Assembly (NCBI GenBank): GCA_020073345.1
Contig: JAIQFI010000038.1
Coordinates: forward strand, 1-63,233
Direction of reading: 5' to 3'
From: Terriglobia bacterium
GTDB taxonomy: Bacteria > Acidobacteriota > Terriglobia > Bryobacterales > Bryobacteraceae
DNA length: 63,233 nucleotides
The translations under genes and the position numbers were made by a program. Positions within the stretch are counted from its first letter, which is position 1. Every line of letters starts with the position of its first letter. Below are positions 36,016 to 44,277 of this stretch, in pieces. The notes under the pieces were generated by a model. The model had not been told where the DNA came from. It saw only the letters and a program-made list of their open reading frames with translations, and did no database searches.

Positions 36016-37743
36016 CTAAACAGCGACCGGTTGGACCGGCCCCAGCACCATTTCGTTGATCGCGCCGCCCGCCGGAACCATGGGATATACGTTCTCGAAC
36101 GGCGTCACGCGCACGTTCAACAAGTAGGGACCCGGCTCCTTCACAGCGGCTTCGAGCACGCTCCGCAGCTCACGAGGACTCTCTACGGTCCGGCCACGGA
36201 ACCCGTAGGCGCCCGCCAGTTTTTCAGGATCGGGGAACCCATCGAGTTGTACCGAGCTCAGACGATTGTTATAGAACAGCTCCTGCCATTGCCGGACCAT
36301 GCCCAGGTAGCCGTTATTCATCACGATGATCTTGACCGGCAGCGCGTGATTGGCGATGGTGGCGAGCTCGGGGATCGACATCTGGAATCCGCCATCGCCG
36401 ACCAGTGCGAACACCAGTTTGTCGGGCCGCGCGAACTGCGCCCCGATGGCCGCGGGCAGGCCGAAACCCATCGACCCCAAACCTCCTGAGTTGAGCCACA
36501 GTCGCGGATGATTGAACCGGATGAACTGCGCGCCCCACATCTGGTGCTGTCCGACATCGCTGGCCACGATGGCTTCGCCGCCCGAGAGACGGTCGATTTC
36601 CGCAACCAGATGCTGCGGCTTGATCTCATCCGTCGACATTTCGGGCTCCAGCGGATGCTCTTCCTTCCAGGCTTTGACTTGCGCCCACCAGGCCGTGCGG
36701 GCAGTGGCATTCTTCGCTTTCATCGTGGGCGCGAGATCGACCACGGCTTCCTGCAGACGCTCCAAGACTTTTTTGACGTCGCCCACAATGGGAATATCCG
36801 CGGCGCGATTTTTCCCGATTTCCGCAGGATCGATATCCACGTGGATCACGCGCGCATGCGGGGCGAAGGCGGCGAGCCGCCCGGTGACGCGATCGTCGAA
36901 GCGAACACCCAGCGCGATAATCAGATCGGTCTCGGTCATCGCCATATTGGCGGCGTAGCTGCCGTGCATGCCCGGCATGCTGATGAAATTCGGATGCGTG
37001 CTGGGCATGGAGCCGAGACCCATCAGCGTGCAAACCGACGGTGCATCGATAAGTTCCACGAATTGCCGCAGATCGTTCGCGGCTTCGGCTGCGACGATGC
37101 CGCCGCCGGCGTAGACGATCGGACGCTCGGATTCCCAGATCATCTCGGCTGCCCGCCGGATCTGTCCGGCGTGGCCCTCCGTGTTCAGCCGGTAGCCCGG
37201 AAGATGAATCGTCGAAACCGGCGTGTAGTGTCCCTGAGCCTGAAAGACATCCTTGGGAATATCCACCAGCACCGGACCGGGTCGGCCGCTGGCGGCGAGG
37301 TGAAACGCCTCATGGATGATCTGCGGAAGTTCCGCCAGCTTCTTCACCATGAAATTGTGCTTGGTGCAGGAGCGCGTGATGCCGAATGTGTCGGCTTCCT
37401 GGAACGCATCGCTGCCGATGAGCTTCGTGGAGACTTGCCCCGTGATAGCGACAACGGGTATCGAATCCATCAGGGCATCGACCAGCGCGGTCACCAGGTT
37501 GGTGGCGCCGGGACCCGAAGTCGCGCAGCACACGCCGACTTTGCCCGTGGCGCGAGCATATCCTTGGGCAGCGAAGCACGCATTCTGCTCGTGCCTTACC
37601 AGGATGTGCCGGATCGGGTGATCGTAAAGCGCGTCGTACAGCGGCAGCGTCACGCCGCCCGGATAACCGAAGAAGCACTCAACCTTTTCGCGCAGCAGAC
37701 ATTCCAGGACGACTTGCGCACCGGTCATCAGTTTGGTCGACAT
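36016..37743 (-). CDS. ilvB: Acetolactate synthase large subunit
   Basis: This 575-residue TPP enzyme starts at ATG 37743 with GGGAGG upstream. The TPP-activating glutamate lies in LVRHEQNACFAAQGYARATG. FAD-type domain residues follow (YAANMAMTETDLIIALGVRFDDRVTG), and the Mg-TPP motif is LVFALVGDGGFQMSIPEL with NNGYLGMVRQWQ. It makes acetolactate or acetohydroxybutyrate. It is the first gene of ilvB-ilvN-ilvC-cimA and is controlled by the leader attenuator upstream. Confidence 0.96.
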   Translation of the reverse strand: MSTKLMTGAQVVLECLLREKVECFFGYPGGVTLPLYDALYDHPIRHILVRHEQNACFAAQGYARATGKVGVCCATSGPGATNLVTALVDALMDSIPVVAITGQVSTKLIGSDAFQEADTFGITRSCTKHNFMVKKLAELPQIIHEAFHLAASGRPGPVLVDIPKDVFQAQGHYTPVSTIHLPGYRLNTEGHAGQIRRAAEMIWESERPIVYAGGGIVAAEAANDLRQFVELIDAPSVCTLMGLGSMPSTHPNFISMPGMHGSYAANMAMTETDLIIALGVRFDDRVTGRLAAFAPHARVIHVDIDPAEIGKNRAADIPIVGDVKKVLERLQEAVVDLAPTMKAKNATARTAWWAQVKAWKEEHPLEPEMSTDEIKPQHLVAEIDRLSGGEAIVASDVGQHQMWGAQFIRFNHPRLWLNSGGLGSMGFGLPAAIGAQFARPDKLVFALVGDGGFQMSIPELATIANHALPVKIIVMNNGYLGMVRQWQELFYNNRLSSVQLDGFPDPEKLAGAYGFRGRTVESPRELRSVLEAAVKEPGPYLLNVRVTPFENVYPMVPAGGAINEMVLGPVQPVAV

Positions 37744-37764
37744 TCAAACATCCTCCCAAAATGG

Positions 37765-37806
37765 AAAAGGCCACTGTCCGGGGGTCTGTTTCCCCCGCCA
37801 GTGGCC
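37765..37806 (-). terminator. Transcription attenuator of the ilv operon
   Basis: In transcript direction, GGCCACTGGCGGGGG, a 7-base loop, then CCCCCGGACAGTGGCC form a near-perfect stem, followed directly by UUUU. This is an intrinsic terminator 22 bases before ilvB. Bases 37793-37799 of the 5' arm (GGCGGGG in the RNA) are also complementary to 37840-37846 (CCCCGCC) at the end of the leader peptide, giving an exclusive antiterminator. Confidence 0.85.
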
Positions 37807-37836
37807 AAGTTCCGTATCCCTACGAAATCGGGCCGT

Positions 37837-37953
37837 TCAGGCGGGGCCGGCTACACCGACCCCGATAATAAGAACGAGCCCTAATACAGGAATGAATTCG
37901 GTAGAGACCGCGTTGCCGCGCGAGAGAGCCTGGTTGGGATCTGCAAATGACAT
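37837..37953 (-). CDS. ilv leader peptide
   Basis: ATG 37953 opens a 38-codon reading frame ending at TGA 37839-37837. The C-terminal half IPVLGLVLIIGVGVAGPA is dense in Ile, Val and Leu codons (about 11 of 18). Its last codons contain the antiterminator arm. This matches attenuation by ribosome stalling at branched-chain codons. The frame extends further upstream but homologous stretches and a start are clearest here; the Shine-Dalgarno is weak (gaga). Confidence 0.75.
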   Translation of the reverse strand: MSFADPNQALSRGNAVSTEFIPVLGLVLIIGVGVAGPA

Positions 37954-38024
37954 CGTCGTCTCTATGAATCTAAGAGTACAGCACAAGAATCGCAAATGCA
38001 AGAGGGGTATCCCATAAGAAACAC

Positions 38025-39200
38025 TTATGTCGCTATCATTGCCCCGGCTCGGATGGGTCCTTTCCAGAACACCAGGGCCATGCTGACCGTCAATATCTGC
38101 ACGCATGCGATGAACACGACGCAAGCGGGCCAGCCGCCGACGTTCCAGAAGTATCCCGGAATCGCCGCACCTAGACTGCCGCCCACATAGTAAAAGGCTG
38201 CGTACAATCCCACTGCCAGCGAGCGGCTATGCTCGGCCGCGGTACCCACGAAGTTATTGGCTGCGGTGGTCGCTGCGAAGACGCCGCTGCTGCAGATGGT
38301 CAATCCCAGCCCGACCATCCACAGGTTGTGAAAAAGAGTGAGGAAGACGCCGGCCACCCCAGCTCCGATCCCGCACGCCAGCACGGTGCGCTGCCCGAAT
38401 CGGTCGATTGCGCGCCCCGCCACCGGATTCGCCGCCGCGCCGATCAGGTAGACGAAGAAGATCGACCCCAGCGCCGCGGGTTCCAGATTGAAAGGAGGCG
38501 CTGCCAAGTAAAAGGTGACGTACGTGAAGATCGCCACCAGAGAGAACAGCACGCAAAACCCGACCAGATAGGTACCCAGTAGCGGGCGATTTTTCAGGTG
38601 GGACTTCACCGCCGAAAACCACGATCCTTCCCACCGCGCCGCATGATGCGCATGCCGCTCAGGTTCGAGTAATCGCGCGATCGCTCCTGCGCCAGCCAGG
38701 GTCAGCACACCGAGGATGACGAATACCCATCGCCAGCTCAGATGGGAAGCCACCAGGCCGGAGATAAACCGGCACGAGAATCCACCGAGCACGGTGCCGC
38801 TCACGTAGGAAGACAGTACGGCGCCTGCGCCGCCCGCGGCCCATTCGTCATTGATGTACGCGACGGTAACGGAAAACACGCCGGGCGTGCACAGGCCCTG
38901 GCAGAATCGCCAGAAGAGAAGTGTATTGAGTCCCGGAGAGGTCGCGGCAGCGAGGCTGCAAACACCCAACAGAAACGCGGACCAGACAATCACGCGCTTG
39001 CGGCCGATCTTGTCAGCCAATATGCCTGCGATCGGCGCCGCGATGGCTACGCCCAATCCGGCCAGGGTGACGGTCATGCTGACGGCGATTTTGCTGGCGT
39101 GGAAGATTCCAGTCAGCATCGGCAGCAGGGGCTGCGTCGAGTACATCTGCAGGAACGAGCAGAATCCCGCGACCACTACCCCGAACTGGCGTGAGCTCAC
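38025..39200 (-). CDS. MFS transporter, YnfM-like exporter
   Basis: The 391 residues form 12 predicted helices. GTG 39200 overlaps the upstream stop in GTGA. The motif A region reads GILADKIGRKRVIVWSAFLLG between helices 2 and 3, and AINDEW and RAIDRFGQRTVL in the second half. It resembles small-molecule exporters of the YnfM type; substrate unknown. It lies 71 bases upstream of the ilv leader on the same strand, so it might influence branched-chain export, but that is conjecture. Confidence 0.88.
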   Translation of the reverse strand: MSSRQFGVVVAGFCSFLQMYSTQPLLPMLTGIFHASKIAVSMTVTLAGLGVAIAAPIAGILADKIGRKRVIVWSAFLLGVCSLAAATSPGLNTLLFWRFCQGLCTPGVFSVTVAYINDEWAAGGAGAVLSSYVSGTVLGGFSCRFISGLVASHLSWRWVFVILGVLTLAGAGAIARLLEPERHAHHAARWEGSWFSAVKSHLKNRPLLGTYLVGFCVLFSLVAIFTYVTFYLAAPPFNLEPAALGSIFFVYLIGAAANPVAGRAIDRFGQRTVLACGIGAGVAGVFLTLFHNLWMVGLGLTICSSGVFAATTAANNFVGTAAEHSRSLAVGLYAAFYYVGGSLGAAIPGYFWNVGGWPACVVFIACVQILTVSMALVFWKGPIRAGAMIAT

Positions 39201-39640
39201 TGGGCTGCTTTAATTTCCCAGGGCCGCGGATGATGCGGAGCGTCGCGGTCTTCCACGCGGTCGTAGAGATGATCGTCGCTGGTGGTGCCGAGCGACAAGT
39301 TGTACAGGCTGGTCAGACCCAATCCCTCGCGCAGATCTTCGTCGAACGCGTGCAGTTTCTTGAGCTGATCGGCTTGGGCGGGAATTTCTTTTCCCGTAGG
39401 AGTCCGGAGGAACATCTGGTAGCCGCGGCTCACGAGCGAGGCGATCTCGCCGCCCACCAGCACGCCGGCTTTGCCGACCTTAACCTGCCCGCCAGTCAGA
39501 TCCTGGACCATCGCACCGCAGCCATCGCGGGTGACCAGGGCGCCCGCGCCTTCGCGGCGAACATCGAAGCGAAACTGCTTCAGATTGGCGACGCGCTCCT
39601 CAAAGGTCCACTGGTGAGGCTTCTGGTTGCGAAAGAACAT
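39197..39640 (-). CDS. Unknown conserved-looking protein
   Basis: ATG 39640 is preferred over TTG 39649 and gives 147 residues: FFRNQKPHQWTFEERVANLKQFRFD, then a beta domain (VTRDGCGAMVQDLTGGQVKVGKAGV), and a helical region naming LHAFDEDLREGLGLTSLYN. No signal peptide. It follows glmM by 22 bases and overlaps the MFS gene by 4, so it belongs to the cda-glmM transcript. TATAAT occurs just upstream (minus strand, about 39650-39655). Function not known to me. Confidence 0.65.
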   Translation of the reverse strand: MFFRNQKPHQWTFEERVANLKQFRFDVRREGAGALVTRDGCGAMVQDLTGGQVKVGKAGVLVGGEIASLVSRGYQMFLRTPTGKEIPAQADQLKKLHAFDEDLREGLGLTSLYNLSLGTTSDDHLYDRVEDRDAPHHPRPWEIKAAQ

Positions 39641-39662
39641 GTTTCTCAATTATAGTTCGCGG

Positions 39663-41006
39663 CTAACCCAGCTCGCTGCGAATCGCGGATGCGATCGATT
39701 CCGCGAAGTGCTGCACCCGGTCCAGTTTCGGCCCCTCCACCATCACCCGGGCCAGTGGCTCGGTTCCTGAAAACCGCACGACGACGCGGCCGGCGTCACC
39801 GAACTCGGCTTCCATGCGGCGAATCTCTTCCTTCACTGCGGCCATATCCTCCAGCGGACGCCGCTCTTTGACGCGCACGTTGACCAGGAGCTGCGGATAA
39901 ATCTCCAGCTCAGCGGTCAGTTCGTCCAAATCGCGGCCGGACGTCTGCATGGCGTCGCATACGCGCAGAGCGGTCAAAAGCCCGTCGCCGGTGGTGGCGA
40001 ATTCGCGGAAGATCACGTGTCCGCTCTGCTCGCCGCCCAACAATGCATCCCGCTTGAGCATCTCTTCCAGAACGTACTTGTCGCCGACCGGCGTCCGCAC
40101 CATGCCGATGCCATGCCGGCTCAGCGCCCGCTCCAGGCCCAGATTCGACATCACCGTCGAGACCACTTCTTTCAATCCGCGAGTGGCTTGCAAACGGCGG
40201 GCGGCCAGCAGCAGCACGCCGTCTCCATCGACGAGTTTGCCGGAATGCGAAATGAACATCGCGCGGTCGGCGTCGCCGTCGAAGGCGACACCCAAGGTGG
40301 CGCCCGTCTCCATCACGCGCTTCCTCAGCGCTTCCACGTGAAGGGCGCCGCAGTTGAGATTGATGTTCTTCCCGTCCGGCGCGCAGTGGATGCGGTCAAC
40401 CTTGGCGCCCAGGCGCTCAAACAACGCCGGTCCGAGGTGGGTGGCCGCGCCGTTGGCCGCGTCGACGACGATGGTCATCCCCGCGAGCCCATCGGGCATG
40501 GTGCTGGCTAGATGTTCCACGTAGGCGCGATCAAGCCCTTCATCCACGGTAAGCTTCAGCGGCGATGGAAGCTTCCCCTGACCTGTCTTTTGAGATGCAA
40601 CCCAGGCAAAGATGTGGCCTTCGATGGTGTGCTCCTGCTGATCGGGCAGCTTGAAACCGGAATGATCGAATATCTTGATGCCGTTGTCCTGAAAAGGATT
40701 GTGGGAAGCGGAAATCATCACGCCGGCCGCGAAGGGCCCCGTACGGGCGACGTACGCCAGGCCGGGCGTGCTGATCAGACCGGCGCTGCGCGCTCGCACG
40801 CCGCCCTGAGCCAGACCTCCCGCCACGTGTTCGGCGATCCAGGGACCGGACTCGCGTGTATCCATCCCGATGACCACTTCCGGATTCAGATGGTTTGTGC
40901 CGATCCACTGCGCCAGCGCGACGCCCACTGCAAACGTTGTCGGGCGGTCAAGAGGATACTCCCCGGCGGTGCCACGGATGCCGTCGGTTCCAAATAACTG
41001 TCTCAT
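39663..41006 (-). CDS. glmM: Phosphoglucosamine mutase
   Basis: The 447-residue enzyme converts glucosamine-6-phosphate to glucosamine-1-phosphate for UDP-GlcNAc, the precursor of peptidoglycan and LPS. The phosphoserine loop is MISASHNPFQDNGIK (about 100). Metal site DGDADR occurs in VAFDGDADRAMF, and the substrate loop GEQSGHVIF with RFSGTEPLARV at the end. It overlaps cdaR by 4 bases (ATGA), completing cdaA-cdaR-glmM. Confidence 0.96.
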   Translation of the reverse strand: MRQLFGTDGIRGTAGEYPLDRPTTFAVGVALAQWIGTNHLNPEVVIGMDTRESGPWIAEHVAGGLAQGGVRARSAGLISTPGLAYVARTGPFAAGVMISASHNPFQDNGIKIFDHSGFKLPDQQEHTIEGHIFAWVASQKTGQGKLPSPLKLTVDEGLDRAYVEHLASTMPDGLAGMTIVVDAANGAATHLGPALFERLGAKVDRIHCAPDGKNINLNCGALHVEALRKRVMETGATLGVAFDGDADRAMFISHSGKLVDGDGVLLLAARRLQATRGLKEVVSTVMSNLGLERALSRHGIGMVRTPVGDKYVLEEMLKRDALLGGEQSGHVIFREFATTGDGLLTALRVCDAMQTSGRDLDELTAELEIYPQLLVNVRVKERRPLEDMAAVKEEIRRMEAEFGDAGRVVVRFSGTEPLARVMVEGPKLDRVQHFAESIASAIRSELG

Positions 41007-41422
41007 TGTTTCGGTGCGAGGTTGCCTTTCGATTCCGAAGCTCTATCCAAGTGCAGCCTGAGTTCTGATGGATCGGAACGGACGAAGCTGACACCCGCCG
41101 GCAGCGTAACGTTGGCGCGGGAGATGGGGAACACCTTTTCGCCGGGTTCGGTCTGGCCAGCCAGGTCGAACAGGAGGGCGACGTCGGACAGATTGTTGCG
41201 GCTGAGGACGTCGGAGGCGCCGCGCAATTCGACCCGGACCGTAGCAGGAGGGCTCGATACCAGGGCCAAGGTCGGTTCCACGTTCCGATAGAAAACGGGA
41301 ACGGACTGTACAGTGACCAGTTCCGGCTCGCCCTCCACAGCGATCCAAAACAGCACGGCCAGCAGCACGGAAAGCAGTTTCCAGCCCAGGTTATTCGTAA
41401 GCACGCGCCATACTGCCGTCAT
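41003..41422 (-). CDS. cdaR: YbbR-domain membrane regulator of c-di-AMP synthase
   Basis: ATG 41422 overlaps the cdaA stop in ATGA; 139 residues. A membrane helix (WKLLSVLLAVLFWIAV) is followed by a single YbbR beta domain (VQSVPVFYRNVEP, ATVRVELRGASDVLS, VTLPAGVSFVRSDPSELRLHLD). Other CdaR proteins often have several YbbR domains, so this one is short. It modulates CdaA in Gram-positive bacteria. Confidence 0.9.
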   Translation of the reverse strand: MTAVWRVLTNNLGWKLLSVLLAVLFWIAVEGEPELVTVQSVPVFYRNVEPTLALVSSPPATVRVELRGASDVLSRNNLSDVALLFDLAGQTEPGEKVFPISRANVTLPAGVSFVRSDPSELRLHLDRASESKGNLAPKQ

Positions 41423-42237
41423 GGCTGGGCGCGCCTCCACTCGGGCTCGGGAGCATCGTCCCCGCGGGCGGGCCGTCCGGTGGCGTGGTGAATCAGGCGC
41501 TCGCGCAAGCGATCGATGCTGACGTCCGGCTCCAGTTCCTCGCGCCAGGCAATCGAAATTTCGCCGCGCTCTTCGGAGAGCACGATGGCCAGGGCATCGG
41601 TACCTTCGGTCACGCCAATGGCTGCGCGATGACGTGTGCCGATCTTGCGAATGGTGACGGGGTGAGTGTGCAGCGGGAGGAAACAGGCCGCCGCGGCAAT
41701 GCGGTCGCCCTGAATAATCACTGCGCCATCGTGTAGCTGGCCCCCGTGATGGAAAATCGAGCACAGCAGATCGCGGGATACCACGGCATCGAGCGCCACG
41801 CCGCTTTCGACAAAGGTGCGCAGACCGATTTCCCGCTCGACGACGATGAGCGCTCCGGTCTTGTCTTCGATCATCTGCTGTACAGCAAGAACGATTTCGT
41901 CCACCACTTCGCGGCGCTCCAGCTGCCCTCCGATCCCCAGCCAGCGAACTCGCCCGACGCGGGCCAGCAAGCCGCGAATCTCGGCCTGAAACATCACGAT
42001 CAAGGCGATGGCGGTATAGGGCGCCAGGGCCGCCAACACCGAGCGGAGCAAGTTCAGCCGCAGGGACAGCGCGACCAGATACAGCACCAGCAGCGCCAGC
42101 AAGCCGGTGACCACGTGCATGGCGCGGCGGCCGCGCAGCATCAGGATGAAGTGGTAAACCAGCACCGCCACGGCCAGGATGTCGATCACCGCAATGAGCG
42201 TAAGCTTCGGGATGACCGGCAACATGATCTGCGGCAT
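41419..42237 (-). CDS. cdaA: Diadenylate cyclase (c-di-AMP synthase)
   Basis: The 272 residues have three N-terminal helices (about 8-30, 37-57, 62-88), then the DAC domain. Catalytic motifs are LHDGAVIIQGDRIA (about 168) and IGTRHRAAIG (about 198). Two ATP are joined to c-di-AMP. The cdaA-cdaR-glmM order is the classic operon linking c-di-AMP to cell-wall precursor supply. Confidence 0.95.
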   Translation of the reverse strand: MPQIMLPVIPKLTLIAVIDILAVAVLVYHFILMLRGRRAMHVVTGLLALLVLYLVALSLRLNLLRSVLAALAPYTAIALIVMFQAEIRGLLARVGRVRWLGIGGQLERREVVDEIVLAVQQMIEDKTGALIVVEREIGLRTFVESGVALDAVVSRDLLCSIFHHGGQLHDGAVIIQGDRIAAAACFLPLHTHPVTIRKIGTRHRAAIGVTEGTDALAIVLSEERGEISIAWREELEPDVSIDRLRERLIHHATGRPARGDDAPEPEWRRAQP

Positions 42238-42547
42238 GGAGACGCTGGTTTCAGTGTATCGCGGCGGGGTGCGAAGTCAGCCTGTCGATCGGCCTATTCC
42301 GCGAATTAGTTCAGGTGCGGTGATGAGATTCCACTTCGAGGCAACCCACCCGTCTTGCCGCCCAGGACGGCGGATCGGGTTCTGGCGTCGGCTTGACTCC
42401 CTGGGCCGCTGCCCAGCGACAGGACACACTCCACGCCCCGGGGATACACCAGCTCCAGGAATTCGCGCGAGGCCGCCTGTCACGCTCGCTGTGTAGGCTT
42501 TAGATTCTCGAAAACCGGCGGAGTCATCTTGACTCCGTGCTCGCGTT
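42238..42547. other. Intergenic region between cdaA and higBA
   Basis: These 310 bases hold no gene I can support. Two partial copies of cttgactcc(c/g)tg occur near 42392 and 42530. They lie in front of divergent genes, so promoters for cdaA and the toxin-antitoxin pair are expected, but I see no clear -10/-35. Confidence 0.35.
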
Positions 42548-42859
42548 ATGCGAGCATATACTGTGAACGTGATCAGTGCGATGACCATCAAGAGGTACGC
42601 AGCTCTTCACGCGGATGCGGCCGAAGAACTATTACGGTGGAACAAGGCAGCCGGCCACGCCGTTTGGCGAGACGTTCATGAGGTTCGACTGCACTTTCCG
42701 GATGCCGATCAATACAAGTCGCTGTTGATTTTCAACATTCGGCGTAACTACTACCGCCTGATAGTGAAGGTAGACTATCGGGCAAAGCTTCTGATGGTCA
42801 AAGAGTTCCTCACTCACAAGGAATACACGCGAGGAGGGTGGAAAAAATGGGCGCGCTAG
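42548..42859 (+). CDS. higB: HigB-type toxin (RelE-superfamily mRNA interferase)
   Basis: At most 103 residues; the start may be ATG 42548 or a later GTG (42563, 42569). The core ADAAEELLRWNKAAGHAVWRDVHEVRLHFPDADQ, IFNIRRNYYRLIVKV and KEFLTHKEYTRGGWKK matches HigB toxins that cut mRNA on ribosomes. The expected His and Lys/Arg positions near the C-terminus (THKEY) are present. The antitoxin gene overlaps it by 13 bases. Confidence 0.88.
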   Translation: MRAYTVNVISAMTIKRYAALHADAAEELLRWNKAAGHAVWRDVHEVRLHFPDADQYKSLLIFNIRRNYYRLIVKVDYRAKLLMVKEFLTHKEYTRGGWKKWAR

Positions 42860-43251
42860 TCATCGACAACAAGAAGTACGCCCGGGTATTGTCGAAGGTC
42901 CTGCCGCGAGTGATCGCAACGGACAAAGAGCATGAACGCGTGCTGGCCGAAGTCGAGAAGCTGATGGACAAGGGTGAACGTCGTACTTTGGAAGAGGACG
43001 CCGCCCTTGACCTGATGGTTCGTCTTATCAAGGACTACGAAGAGGAGCACCATCCTCTGCTCGATCCGAGTCCGCACGAAATGTTGGTGTATCTGATGGA
43101 ACAACGGAATTTGAAGCAAGCCGACCTTCTTCCAATTTTCAAATCCAGAGGTTACGTATCCGACGTCGTCAGCGCGAAGCGCGCCATAAGTAAGGGACAT
43201 GCCAAACAGCTTGCCGAGTTTTTCAAGGTCTCGGCGAGCCTATTCATCTAA
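42847..43251 (+). CDS. higA: HigA-type antitoxin
   Basis: ATG 42847 follows GAGGAGGG; 134 residues. The N-terminus is helical and acidic (HERVLAEVEKLMDKGERRTLEEDAALDLMV); the C-terminal HTH reads MLVYLMEQRNLKQADLLPIFKSRGYVSDVVSAKRAISKGHAKQLAEFF. It neutralises HigB and likely represses the pair. It ends 9 bases before the convergent potD. Confidence 0.88.
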   Translation: MGALVIDNKKYARVLSKVLPRVIATDKEHERVLAEVEKLMDKGERRTLEEDAALDLMVRLIKDYEEEHHPLLDPSPHEMLVYLMEQRNLKQADLLPIFKSRGYVSDVVSAKRAISKGHAKQLAEFFKVSASLFI

Positions 43252-43260
43252 CGCGAAGAG

Positions 43261-44277
43261 CTACGTCTTGATTTCAGTCCACAAGCGGTCGCGTAGGCGC
43301 TGCCCGGCGGCCGATTGCGGCGCGAACCATTCTCCGCGCGCCAGGATGTCGGCGGGCGGATAGAGCACCGGGTCGGAGCGCAGTGCCTCGGGAAGGAATG
43401 CCTGCGCTGCGCCGTTGCAGGCAGCCGTATGCGTGGTCTCGACGATGGCCGCAGCCACCTGCGGCCGCAGGAGGTATGCAATAAAGTGATGCGCGGCTTC
43501 CTGACGGCTGCTTTCGCGCAAAATCGCGACGTTGTCGGCGTAGCGCGGGAACCCTTCTGACGGGAACGCGAACGCGAGCTTTTCAGGAGCCGCAGCGATG
43601 GCTTGCGCGGCCGTGACGGCCCAAGCCTGGGCTGCAGACACGTCGCCCGCAACCAGTTGGTCGCGCACTTCGGCGTTCAGATAGGCGCGGACCAGGGGTT
43701 TCTGCGCGATGGCCCTCTGCTGGGCGGCTTTGAGTTCACCAGGATCGGCTGAGTTGAGCGAATAGCCCAGTGTCTTCAGGCACGCGGCGAACACCTCCGG
43801 AGGGTCGTCGAGCATGGTGAGCTTTCCTGCCAGGCGCGCGTCCCACAAATCCGACCATGCGCGCGGCGTCCACCCCAAACTCTTCTGGTAAACAATCCCA
43901 GTGGCGCCGTGCATGTACGGCACCGACCAGTCGAGACCGGGATCCCATGGAGGCTTCTGAAACTGGCGGTCGAGCATGCTCAGGTTCGGCAACCAGTCGT
44001 GACGCAGCCGCGCGAGCAGGCCCATGTCGCGCATCGGCTGGATGTATTCGGCCGACGGGAAAATCACGTCCCATCCCGAGTTGCCGCTCATGACCTTGGC
44101 GAGCATTTCCGGGACGCTTTCGTAGGTTCCGTAGCGAACCCGGATGCCAAACTCGCGCTCGAAGTTGGGGATGGTATCGGGCGAGACGTAATCGGACCAG
44201 TTGAAGACGTTCAGGCGAGCAGCACGGCCGCAGGCAACGGCCGCCGCAGCTCCGATGAGAAAGGTCCGCCGATTCAT
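43261..44277 (-). CDS. potD: Polyamine-type ABC transporter substrate-binding lipoprotein
   Basis: The 338 residues start with a twin-arginine-like lipoprotein signal (MNRRTFLIGAAAAVAC, lipid Cys at 16). The mature protein follows the PotD/PotF pattern: LNVFNWSDYVSPDTIPNFE, YESVPEMLAKV, DVIFPSAEYI, VPYMHGATGIVYQ and YADNVAILRESSRQEAAHHFIAYL. It would bind spermidine or putrescine outside. It overlaps potC by 4 bases. Confidence 0.9.
   Translation of the reverse strand: MNRRTFLIGAAAAVACGRAARLNVFNWSDYVSPDTIPNFEREFGIRVRYGTYESVPEMLAKVMSGNSGWDVIFPSAEYIQPMRDMGLLARLRHDWLPNLSMLDRQFQKPPWDPGLDWSVPYMHGATGIVYQKSLGWTPRAWSDLWDARLAGKLTMLDDPPEVFAACLKTLGYSLNSADPGELKAAQQRAIAQKPLVRAYLNAEVRDQLVAGDVSAAQAWAVTAAQAIAAAPEKLAFAFPSEGFPRYADNVAILRESSRQEAAHHFIAYLLRPQVAAAIVETTHTAACNGAAQAFLPEALRSDPVLYPPADILARGEWFAPQSAAGQRLRDRLWTEIKT

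Noticed and set aside
36508-37884. 458-codon plus-strand frame opposite ilvB
   Set aside because: Antisense shadow of a well-supported acetolactate synthase; composition is Arg/His-rich and domain-free.
38025-39200. MFS gene as part of the ilv operon
   Set aside because: The ilv leader and its terminator lie between them, so the ilv genes have their own control even if some read-through occurs.
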